64,000 nt of DNA from Fagopyrum homotropicum (lineage: Eukaryota; Streptophyta; Magnoliopsida; Caryophyllales; Polygonaceae): NCBI GenBank assembly GCA_033239125.1, contig BSWB01000002.1, positions 89,524,560 to 89,588,559 of the forward strand, read 5' to 3'. The notes beneath the pieces are model-generated. The model ran no database searches and was not told where the DNA came from. It worked only from the letters and a program-made list of their open reading frames with translations. This document shows positions 33,313 to 43,360 of this stretch, piece after piece (the stretch's first letter is position 1; each line of letters begins with the position of its first letter). A program made the translations under genes and the position numbers.

Positions 33313-36300
33313 TCAATGATGTTGTGATGCCCGGACTTGAGAAGGAGCAACCGGTATCTGGTGTCCAACTGCCTCCTCAAGCATGAAGACTAGCTCCTCT
33401 GTAGTGTATGGTGGACCATGAGCTAGAATATCTCGTACACGACCGATCATGATACGAAGACGCTGTAATAAATATAACATATTGTTTGAAACTCAAACTA
33501 CAATTCAACAAAAGGTGCATAGTATGAAAAGATAGCTAGTAGAAAAACACTTACTCTAGTATCTGAAACTGGAATAGGTGGGGGACGGTCAATGGTTGGG
33601 ATCAATGTGGCCGACGACGCCAAGACATACGGATGTCCTCGAGCAATGTACCATGTCATGTACGCATCATCGACAAGCCATGGGGATGATGCCTGAACCA
33701 ACCTATCAAATGACACTCTGGTCTCCTCTAGATGACGGGAGGTCCAACGATCATGCACACTGTGATAAATAAGTCTATAAGGACGTGCATTCGCTGGACG
33801 AGACTCCTGAATGAGAGGGATAGGGTGTGATGGCACGGTCTGTACGTATCCAAACTGGCGTAAAAAGCGATCTGGCATATAGGGCTCCTCGATGTCAGAT
33901 ATCCGTATAATGCCCCTATACCGTGATATCGCATGCTCGCCTCCAAAGTCGAGGACCCGATCATCATATGGCATGAACTTCACGTTCTCAGCCCTCATCT
34001 GGTCAAGCTGTGCTCGTAATGCCCGAACCCTCCATAGACTAGGAGGTGGTGTCTTCGGGACGGAAAGTCTCGAAGACCAACGCACGTGTCCATGCATGCC
34101 TGCATCCTCTACGGCCGCACACCCCAAGGAAGGGAAGTGTGCATATATCCAGAACTGTATGAATAAATATAAATTAGTTTGTAATCAACATCCTAGACGC
34201 TTCCCAATGTCATAATTTGTTTGTAATTAACATTCAGAACTACATACCTGTAGTAAGGTCGTGCATCCTCCCATCGTCGCCACACCCGACCTAGATGCCT
34301 CTCCTAGCTGCCTGTACAGAAATGCAAGTGTCCCAGTGCCCCATGCATAACTAGACGTCCTGTCATGATCCCTCACCAAGTCGATAATCCACGATCTGAG
34401 TCTGTTGGTAGTTTTATCGACTACCAACGCTGATGATATGGAAAACAACAGATACGCGGATGCAATGGTGCTCTGAGGGGCATCTGGCTGACCCAAAATG
34501 CCATCGACAATACTCCTCAATGGGTCGATGTAAACCTGTGTGCGGTGCTGCTCGACGCTCTCCGAGGACAATCCAAAAGCGTCGATGAGCCACTCCAATC
34601 TAGAACGCTGGTCGCCTGGAGTAAGTAGCGCATCTCCATCGACTGCGAGTCCCATAATAATCTGGACATCATGAAGCGCAATGCCCATCTCTCCCCATGG
34701 CATATGAAATGTGTTCGTCTCGGGATGCCACCTCTCTACGAACGCCGTAATCAACGAATGATCGACACCAAAAAAATCAACATCCTCCAAATCTGTAAGG
34801 CCGCTACGTCTTGCCATACTAAACCACGAATTAGGGTCATCCACATCACGACGCCAAGCACGTATCTTCTTTATCTCAACAAGTCTCTTTACAACTTTGA
34901 TTGTCTTGTCCCAATGCTATGTTTATGTAAAGTATTTTCAAAAAAATTTAAAAAAATATTTTTAATAATTTTATACCAAAATTTTGTAAAACAATAAAAT
35001 CATACCTCGTCGTCCCATATCGCTCTAGCTCTATGGGTAACGTAACATGTCAACAACTCCGGATGTATGTGCTTTGCCGGTATCTGATCCTCCTCCGGTA
35101 GCTGATCCTCCTCATCTGGTATCTGCTCATCTGGATGTATATGCTCCTCAGGTATCTGGTCATGCTCACCAGCTACCTGCTCATCATGTCTAATGTCCTC
35201 TAGATGTCCATCATCATCTGACCCCTCTGTATGATAATCTACATCATAGTGTGATGGTGATAATGATGCAGCATCGGCATCTACCTCAACGCGTACAGGA
35301 GACGACTGCTCCTCGACTGTGTCAGTACGAGGAGCTGCTTGCTCCTCCATAGGTACATCAACATCGGCAGGGGGTGCATGCTCCTCGATATGTACCACTC
35401 CATCTCTCCCAGCTCGACGTGCGGATGCTGTCACTAGTCTCATCTTCCGTCTTTTATTTTTTCGAACATTTCTATATGCAATCTGTAATTTTAGAAATAT
35501 GAGATTATTTTATTTAAAGCTACAAATATGCGAAATTTATTTTATCTAACTTTATTAGCTTTTTTTAAAGTTCGAAATATGCAATTTTTATATTTATTAT
35601 TTATTTTAATTTTTAAAGTTACAAATATGCAATTTTTATATTTAGATAATGTTTCAATTTTTATATTTATTATTTATTTTAATTTTTAAAGTTACAAATA
35701 TGCAAATTTTATATTTAGAATATGTTTCAATTTTTATATTTATTATTTATTTTAATTTTTAAAGTTACAAATATGCAATTTTTATATTTAGAATATGTTT
35801 CAATTTTTATATTTATTATTTATTTTAATTTTTAAAGTTACAAATATGCAATTTTTATATTTAGAATATGTTTTAATTTTTATATTTATTATTTATTTTA
35901 ATTTTTAAAGTTAAAAATATGCATTTTTTATATTTATAATATGTTTCAATTTTTAAATTTAAAATTTATTTTAATTTTTAAAGTTATATTTTTATATTTT
36001 AAATTTGTTTCAAATTTTAAAGTTACAAATATGCAATATTTTTGTTTGAAGTGACAAATATGCAAAAATATATTTTGAAGTTACAAATATGCAATTTATT
36101 TCACACCATCAACAATGGCGGTTCGAAAAACACACAAAAAAATCTAATCTATCGCTAAATTCCGCAACTTTCAATTACGAATCTTCTTAATCTAACCATT
36201 TCATAATCTAAGAAATTTGGTAAATCAATTACAAAACGAGAAAAAATCACCTCGATTGCCGATAATCGACGTTTCCGGTTAGGGTTTCCATCCGATCGTT

Positions 36301-36337
36301 GTGGATCTTCAATATTTGAGTCCCGATCCCGATCCAT
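33313..36337 (-). CDS. Plant mobile domain (PMD, MAIN-like) protein
   Basis: Five exons on the minus strand, all with GT-AG borders and in phase: 36337-36251, 35482-35006, 34916-34248, 34154-33555, 33462-33313; 660 residues with no internal stop or frameshift. Residues 1-55 are basic (NPNRKRRLS, RKNKRRKMRLV). Residues 60-180 are an acidic low-complexity stretch with repeated QIPEEHIHPDEQ-like units. The PMD begins near residue 189 (WDKTIKVVKRLVEIKKIRAW), with the diagnostic TFHMPWGEMGIALHDVQIIM (about 258-278), and continues through LWRVRALRAQLDQM (exon 4). PMD proteins (MAIN, MAIL1) act in gene silencing and genome stability in Arabidopsis, and PMDs are also carried by transposons. Its role here is unknown; a helper or anti-silencing factor is inference. 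Confidence 0.85.
35575..36010. repeat. 73-bp A/T-rich tandem array in PMD intron 1
   Basis: About six units of 73 bp, each with AAAGTTACAAATATGCAA; later units diverge. It lies wholly inside intron 1 (35483-36250), so splicing would remove it. Confidence 0.9.
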
Positions 36338-37200
36338 ATCTTTTTGACAATAATCAACACACTAATCAACACACTTTTCCACTTAACAAAGAAGAAGTTG
36401 AGAAAATCAACCACAAATCAAGAAACCATCAACAAATTTAAACTCAATTTGATATTAAAAAAATCTACTCTTTTACAATTGAAGCAAAATCAATAATCAA
36501 CGCACCACTAAAAGCAAAAGCAAACCTACGTCAAATCATATGCCAAAATTAACCACAAATCAACTCATTAACTCATTGATCAACACAAATCAATAATCAA
36601 CACTATGTTGCAGTTAGATCAAGAACAAGAGGTTGAAAAATCAACCACAAATCAATGAAGAGTATGTTGGGTGAAGAGACCGGGAAGAAGGGTGCTCAAG
36701 CAAAATCAAACCCGCATCATACACGAATGTAGTTGAAAATCGACAATCGACAATCGACAATCAAACCCGCATCAATGAAGAGTATGTTAGAGATGGCAAG
36801 ACGAAGTAGGAAGAAGCAATTACCTTCGAGTGGGATGAATCTGGAGGATTGGGACTTGGGGCGGACTGGGACGAGGAAGACCGATGAAGCCTGGACCGGA
36901 CTAGAACGAAAAAGACCTGAGGCGGACTGGAGGAAGGCGGAGCGAGGCGGACTGGAGGAAGGCGGAGCGAGGCGGAGCGAGGCGGAGCGAGGCGGACTAG
37001 GGCTGGAGCGAAGACCGACGAACGAGAATGAAGAAGACAACAGGCGGGACTGGAACGAATTAAACGAAGACGGCGACGCGAGGCGAGGTTATAAACCCTC
37101 GTCTGGGGCGGAAGCGGAATGCGCCCGGGAGGAGGAGTCGGAATGCGCTCGCGCCGCGTTTTCGTAGTTTGCCTCCGCCTTTGTTGCATACTTGCGCTCC
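36338..37200 (-). promoter_or_regulatory. Upstream region of the PMD gene and right MULE end
   Basis: Contains CAACCACAAATCA-type low-complexity sequence (36360-36660) and a partial duplication containing AATGAAGAGTATGTT (36655 and 36768). A GGCGGAGCGA / GGCGGACTGG minisatellite follows (36905-37008), then the block matching the left end (37100-37124). No TATA box is obvious at the expected spacing. The long frames here are by-products of GC-rich repeats. Confidence 0.5.
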
Positions 37201-38190
37201 GCTGCGTTTACATATTATTGCTTCGACTCGTAAACACAATCCGATTACACTGATTTGTAAGTAATATTTCGACTGACCCAATAAAATCACTCTTATCCAT
37301 TTTGACAAGCCAAAGGTCAATTTAGGCCAAATCGCAGTACAAAAAACGAATAAATTCATAACTTATTCGTTACTAACCCGATTGACGATCTGAAAGAAGA
37401 TTCGGAATAACAACGACGTAGGCTACGCATGAACAACATCAAATTCACCGGATTCTGAGTGACGGAACCGTTCTGGTGACATATATGCTCGACTAGGTCT
37501 TCATCTGCTCAAAAATGTAAAAACTCGGTACCGATATGAAGAGAATGAAGAGAGGAATCCAAAAACTCAAACCGAATTGAAATCGGATTAGAAATGAAAC
37601 GTAGATATGAGTTTGAAGTTTGAGAGAAATCAGAGCTTTTACGAGGAAACTTGAAAAGGAAATGAAAAATAAACGATTTTCCGCTATTTATAGTGAAGAC
37701 GATAATTATCTTTTAGCGAAGTCGATAATTATCCTTTAACCGATCCAATGGCAGGTTGAACCCCCTTCTCCAAACTTCTCGAAATTGGAATAATAAATCT
37801 TGAATATTGTAGGGATAATTATTCCACAATTGCCTCGGAAAACGTGTATTCCTAATCCATCTTTCTTAGCCGTTAAGAAACGAAATACCACTCTTTTGGC
37901 CGTTTTGGCTTTCCATGTTATTTCATATCTAGGACATGTCCGATGTCCTGATCATTTCTCTCAACTGCATTTTTATTAGTTGGAGCTCTCAAATGCTCCA
38001 AATAACACTAGAGGATAAAAATAATTACCCAAGGGAAAAAGTGAAAACTTCCCCATAAGTCCAAAATTATGCCAGGAATATAACGGTGGGACTCATACTC
38101 ATCACTTATACAATCTTCTCGAGTTATATGTCAATTATTATCAATTATTAAGTTAATCAACATTATATAGAATTCCGGAAATCCTACCTA
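37201..38190 (-). repeat. LTR-like sequence with a minus-strand TATA box
   Basis: Minus strand CTATAAATAG at 37693-37684, followed by about 480 bp without an open frame. It adjoins an Athila-like internal region on the expected side for a 3' LTR. Ends are not resolved; alternative: an unrelated spacer. Confidence 0.35.
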
Positions 38191-39770
38191 TTACACCGCG
38201 GGGCGCGGTGTCTTTAATGCTCTAGAACGTCTGACTTTTAATATTCTTGATGTTTCTGATGTCGATCTTGCTGGGGCGGCCTAGTGTCACCACGGCGGCG
38301 GTGACACAATCTCTTCGGTTTCACAGGTCCACTGGCAAAGGCGTTGGGGCGCTGACTTCTGTTCTTCAAGTGGTGTCACCGCGGGGGCAGCTAGGTGGTA
38401 CCGCGGGGGCGTGACACGCTGCTCTCAGAGTGCTGGCTAGGCATTGGTTGCTGCGTTGGGGGCGTTGGCCACCGCTAGGACGGTTGCTTCTACCGCTGGG
38501 CGGTTTGGCATCGGAAACTTGTCTTCGTCGATCTTCTTCTTCTCCCAAGTGTTGCTAGATCCCTTGTTTACTTCTTTTTCAACTTCTTCAACTGGATCCA
38601 AACATTAGCAACACAACACAACTAAAAGGCTCTAAAACTACCTAGAAACGATAGTGATTCCATCACCTATCAAACTCCCCCATAATTAGACACTTTACTT
38701 GTCCCGAGTAAACCAAAGATATAAAAATGTGACTCAAGAAGTCTCAAGAAGCATGGTGCAGTAGAGAGATGAGAAACATACAAGAAAAATTTCCAAGATA
38801 AAAGTGAGAAAGGAGAAATGTGAGAAAGGAGGGAAACTACCATCCATATCGCTCCAAGAGTGACTTACAAAGACTCCTCCTTATGTCTCCCCTTCGTATG
38901 TTGCCAGCGTCTGAAAGAGGAGAGCCTACGCTCGAATGTCACTCATTTTGTCAAGGAGCCCTTTCGGGTTTTCACCATGTCACTCTTCTTTTTTCTATGA
39001 TAGTCGTACCAAATTCTCACATCCCTCAAGTCCATTTTTGCACCAACCTAGTGTTGGTCGGACTACCTTATTTTTGCATAAATCGCCATTTTGGTTTTTC
39101 GGTTTATCCAAGATTTTTCATGTCTTTTTCTCATTTTGTTTGGCTTTTTCTCTTTTTTCTTGACTGAATATGATACTGAATTACAATTGAAACCTCAAAA
39201 ACAAACACACAAACTACACATGCATGATATGATCCCTCCCCATACTTGAAGATCACTTTGCCCTCAAAGTGTGCAAATAGAAGGCAAAACATAATATGTA
39301 GAGAAGGAAAAGAGGATACTCACTAGTGTGATGGTCCGGCTGGACCATCCTGACCCGGTGGTAGATACGGGAAGTTAGAGAAGAAGTGCTCCTGCCGCCA
39401 GTCGATGTCATCGAGGCGGCTCTGCTGGGCATCCATCCGAGCACCGAATGAACTCTCAAAGCCAGCTTGCCAAGCCTGTTGCTGAGAGTCACTGTGGGTC
39501 CACATCCTCTACTCAGCATCCCTTTGCCAAGCCTTATGACGCTCCTTAAAATGAGCTGTCATGCTCTCCTCAAATCCCGTCTGCCAAGCCTGCTGTTGCT
39601 TCAACATCGTCTTATGGTAGCCGGTCTGCTGCTGCTCATTTTGAGTGGTCAGGGCTGTCATCTGAGCTAGCTAGCTAGCATTTGCAGGGTTATCCTCCTT
39701 TGTTGTGGGCATCTCCATGTCATCGGGGAGGGGCTAATAGTCCTTAGCCGGTCCCCGACTCGAGCTCGCC
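38191..39770 (-). mobile_element. Athila-like 3' internal region, fragment 4
   Basis: GC-rich, hairpin-bearing stretch (38195-38550), then a non-coding part with AAAGTGATCTTCAAGTATGG (minus strand, about 39262-39243). The pseudo-coding segment from about 39720 to 39323 is the C-terminal end of a post-pol protein. It resembles the 3' part of fragment 3 (48230-48720) in having GTCACCGC...GCGGTGAC-type hairpins. No pol remains. Confidence 0.5.
39323..39720 (-). pseudogene. C-terminal part of an Athila-type post-pol protein
   Basis: Gln-rich helical repeats: QQQAWQTGFEES, then QQQAWQAGFESSFGARMD about 40 residues later, followed by DIDWRQEHFFSNFPYLPPGQ. Two in-frame stops are visible upstream. 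This pattern (repeat of QQ-W-FE segments then a Pro/Tyr tail) fits the end of Athila-type post-pol ORFs, but no catalytic motif allows a firm family call. Confidence 0.45.
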
Positions 39771-39861
39771 GTAGCCGCTCAATAACGGCAACCTGTGATC
39801 GCCTCGGCACGTACGGATCAACGGAAAGGACGAAAACCTGTGATCGCCGTAGCCGTTCTAT
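39771..39861. other. Rearranged junction
   Basis: Holds two copies of ACCTGTGATCGCC and an extra GGACGAAAACCT identical to one inside the copia sequence at 39893, as if copied during repair. Confidence 0.55.
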
Positions 39862-40976
39862 TTTGAAAAAGACTCCTTACGAACTCTTTAAAGGACGAAA
39901 ACCTAATATTTTCTATTTTAAAACCTTTTGATGTACGTTGTTTGTCCATAATAATGGCGATGAAAGCCTTGGAAAGTTTGATGCACGTTGCGATGAAGCT
40001 ATGTTTATTGGATACAGTTCAAATAGTAAAGTTTATCGTGTTCACAATAAATATACCAAAATTGTTGAGGAAAGTATACATGTTATTTTTTATGAAAGAA
40101 ATGATGGTACTTTGAGTGATAGTTTTACAAATCTGAATCTTAATCGACATGGGGATCAAAATTCTGATGGAGAAGAAGACCCTAAGGCTCAAGATAAGAA
40201 TATGCAAGAACAAATTCAGGATACCGGAGAACAACCTCAAGACCTTAAAACACATCTTCAAGACCTCGAAACGACAAATGACAATGATGAGAAAGTCAAT
40301 CTCAAGGCCTTGACATAGGTACCAAGGGCACTATTCTAGCGGTACCTGAATCAAGTCAAACAACTAAGCCTCAAATATTAGAATCTGTTCCACTGTTCAA
40401 AACAAGAAACTTCCAACATTCTTCATATCATCCACAAGAGAACGTTATCTTAAATCCAAAAGAAGGTGTGCAAACACGATATAGGGTAAACAATTTGTGT
40501 GCTTTTTCTGCGTTTGTGTCTCTTGTAGAGCCCAAGAACTACGTTCAAGCACTTCAAGAACCAGATTGGATCATTGCCATGCAAAATGAGCTAAATGAAT
40601 TTGAGAGAAACAAAGTTTGGACTCTCACGTCTACACCTAAGCAACAATCCGCCATAGGAACAAAATGGGTGTTGCGAAACAAGTTGGATGAAAATGGTAA
40701 AGCTATTCGAAACAAAGCACGACTTGTAGCTCAAGGCTATATAACCAAGAAGAAGGTATTGATTATGAGGAGACCTTTTCTTCGGTTTTTAGGTTAGAAA
40801 CCATACGTATGCTACTAGCATCAGCATCATTCATGTTCATAATGCTTTTACAAATGGATGTTAAGTGTGCTTTTCTTAATGGCTTTTAGAAGAAGTCTAC
40901 GTTGCTCAACCTCATGGTTTTGAAAATGATGATTTTCCGGATCATGTTTTAAATTGGACAAAGCTCTTTATGGTCT
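39862..40976 (+). pseudogene. pol: Ty1/copia integrase C-terminus and RT start
   Basis: Begins within integrase (KKTPYELFKGRKPNI), then an in-frame stop near 39929, then GKFDARCDEAMFIGYSSNSK, the conserved end of copia integrase. An acidic linker (DGEEDPKAQD, to 40318) leads to RT: EPKNYVQALQEPDWIIAMQN, KWVLRNKLDENG, KARLVAQGY. A frameshift precedes the EETFSPV-type motif. The sequence ends inside KALYGL at 40976, where element 3 begins. No LTRs; both halves are lost. Confidence 0.85.
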
Positions 40977-42254
40977 TGATGTAGGATCATCACATGGAAG
41001 CTATCAAGGTCCCATTACTAGAGCAAGAGCTAAGGAGATCCAAGAAGTTATGACAAGTGCTATTGCTTGACACAATGCGTGAACCATTTAACTTCCATAC
41101 ATCATGTGTTAATCTTTTGGTGAATGTAGGAGCAAGCGAACCAAGCAAGGAGACCATGCCGACGTGCTCACTTCCCATGCAGCTCGATGAGACCATGCAG
41201 GCTGTTGCTCACGTCCTATGCAGCCCAGGAGAGGAGACTGTTGCTCACGCCAATGCAGCCCAAGAGGAGGATGTTGCTCACGCCAATGCAGCCCAAGAGG
41301 AGGTTGTTGCTCACGCCCAATGCAGCCCAAGAGGAGGTTGTTGCTCACGCCCAATGCAGCCCAAGAGGAGGCTTTTGATCACGTCCAAAGCAGCCCACGA
41401 GGTTAGCCTGCTGCTCACGTCCAAGGCAGCCCAAGAGCAAAGGGAGGAGACGTCCAAGGCAGCCCAAGAGCAAAGGGAGGAGATGCTCACGTCCAAAACA
41501 GCCCAAGAGGGCAGCCAGCTGATCAAGTTCAAAGAGGCCCAAGAGAGTAACAATTCAGCTTATTCGGATCATCATTTGGGCTCTATAAACACATCCAAAT
41601 CACTCATGGATCTGTTGAACAATGCAACCCATTCGGATAGCCCATTTGGCTCTTAGAAATCGGCCAGCTCACTCCCAAAGATATGTTTGAATAATTTAGC
41701 CTATTTCCATGTTGATTAGTGGTTTGTTAGGTTGTTAGCTACATTAGAGGAAGCTCTCTTATAACCACCTTCCCACTAATGTTTTCAGCTTTCTTTTCTT
41801 TATTTTTGTCTAGATAAAAGAGTCTATTTATATAGCCTCTTTAGCTGCAGATTAGTTACGTTATTTCCATTGCTTAGAATTGCATTTGTAATCATTCACA
41901 AAATCAATCAAAGAACAAGAGAGTTTTTGGTTGGCATTGCTGTTGTTGCTTGGCTGAGCTTGTTTGTGTCAAACCGCCTTCGGATTGGTGCTTCGAGCCT
42001 TCACGAGTCCCTCTTTGTGCTAGTCCAGCCGGAGCTAGTGTAAAGTTGTATTGGAGATGGGTCTAGGGCAGTCACGATTGGGGTTTTGGCTCTTCAGCCT
42101 TGGTTCCTTCATTGACTCTCTCTTTGGTTCTTCTCTCACCTTTCCTACGCCATTCATCACCTACGTTCCATTCCGCATTCTGAAATCGCCTCATTCAACC
42201 GGATTCGAGATCATTGTGCCTAGATCGACTCAATCACGGATTAACACCGTATCA
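40977..42254 (+). repeat. 5' LTR of element 3
   Basis: 1278 bp, TGATGTAGGATC to ACCGTATCA. The head encodes GPITRARAKEIQ, though no integrase precedes it here. It carries about ten 36-bp-family repeat units (41207-41550) and a TATTTATATAG box near 41825. Confidence 0.88.
41207..41550 (+). repeat. Minisatellite in the element 3 5' LTR
   Basis: About ten units of 30-36 bp with GCTCACG and GCAGCCCAAGAG, homologous to 6145-6350 but expanded and differently ordered. Confidence 0.88.
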
Positions 42255-42256
42255 GT

Positions 42257-42268
42257 TGGTATCAGAGC
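42257..42268 (+). other. Primer binding site, initiator tRNA-Met type
   Basis: TGGTATCAGAGC two bases after the 5' LTR. A leader of about 620 bp homologous to that of element 1 follows. Confidence 0.9.
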
Positions 42269-42884
42269 TCAGTTGGTACAATTGATCACTTCTTCTTCTT
42301 GTTAACCTTATTGTTTATCCAATTGAGATCTAACTTGTGCTTGAAGTGTGCAAATTCAAAAGCCGGACAACATCTTGAGGAGAGTAAACACAAAACACAA
42401 CAAAAGCAAAAAGAGCTCGAACGCTGCATACACAATTCGGTAACCTGCTCTCCCACACGTCTCATTGAATCAATTTCGGTTACCTCTCTCCTACAAATCT
42501 TTGACAAAGTCTAAGAGATCTTTCGGAAAAAAAAAAAAAAGACTATACAAAACGGCTGGCCCTTAATAATTAATCAAGCACAAGCAAACTCTTTCAATCA
42601 TCTCAAAACGTCATTCTAAACACAATTTACCATACCTACACTAACCCAACAGTCAATACTCCAATTAGGGGTGTCTTGATTCATCTCGGACACTAACATC
42701 AGTTTCAGCAGTTCTAGTTCCAAAGGGTTGCTAAGAAGGTTCGGAAATCGCGGTCTTAAGGTGTTGGATCCTTACAACTCGAGCCACCAGCTAGGCAATA
42801 CCAACGAGAGTGTGAGCGATACACAAGTGAGATCTTTGTTTTTCTAACCTAACTAGTTTCTTTGTTTGTTACTTGAGCATATCC

Positions 42885-43360
42885 AGGTCCCTAAGTCCCA
42901 GCAAGTCGAGTAGCGAGACCGTCACGCCTGAGATGATCAGTCTATTGAAACAATTGTCCGATTCCGTAGCTAAACTATCCAAGCGAGTGGAGACTATGGA
43001 AGCACGACACCACCAGCCGGAACACCACCTTTGAGAACCAACTATGAGTTTGGCGGTCCTTCACGCGTTACTAGAGAGCCGGATCCTCCGGATCAAGGTA
43101 ATGTACAGTCCAACGTCCTTCCTAATGCTTCTAACATGCCACCATTTGTTGATGACTTTCAGCGACGGAATGAAGCTGAGGACCACACGTGGAAGGGCTA
43201 CAATCGGCCATTCCAGCAGCCAAGGCAAGGATGAGATAAACTTTGGCCCTATCAAGAGCAAGACGGACTCGGAAAGGTCAAAATCAAAATTCCTGTCTTT
43301 GAAGGAAAGTGTGATCCCGACGTCTACACAGAGTGGGAAACTAAAGTTGAGCAGATTTGG
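42885..43360 (+). pseudogene. gag: Broken 5' end of element 3 gag
   Basis: Homologous to 1248-1740. The start codon is ATA instead of ATG, and indels near 43008 and 43230 break the frame. The short frame 43031-43234 (NYEFGGPSRVTREPD) is one piece. Confidence 0.78.

Larger units (their letters stand above)
28890..37200. mobile_element. Mutator-like element with transposase-OTU and PMD genes
   Basis: Two convergent multi-exon genes bounded by GC-rich end regions. Left end: a hairpin-forming repeat at 28893-29044. Right end: GC-rich 36900-37190. A 25-bp block at 28977-29001 recurs in inverted orientation at 37100-37124 with 20 of 25 matches, supporting TIR-like ends. I could not find a clean 9-bp target duplication, so both outer limits are approximate. 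Codon frames are far better preserved than in the surrounding retroelements, suggesting a younger or selected element. Confidence 0.72.

Noticed and set aside
28870..37215. A 9-bp MULE target duplication (TGTGCATTT left, GCTGCGTTT right)
   Set aside because: Only six of nine bases agree and the termini are not independently fixed.
36717..37359. Overlapping 100-144 codon frames near the right MULE end
   Set aside because: Produced by GGCGGAGCGA-type repeats in GC-rich DNA; no domain and no splice support.
40977..41040. Element 3 inserted cleanly into the copia RT
   Set aside because: The copia sequence does not resume after 48229 and the flanking 5-mers differ.
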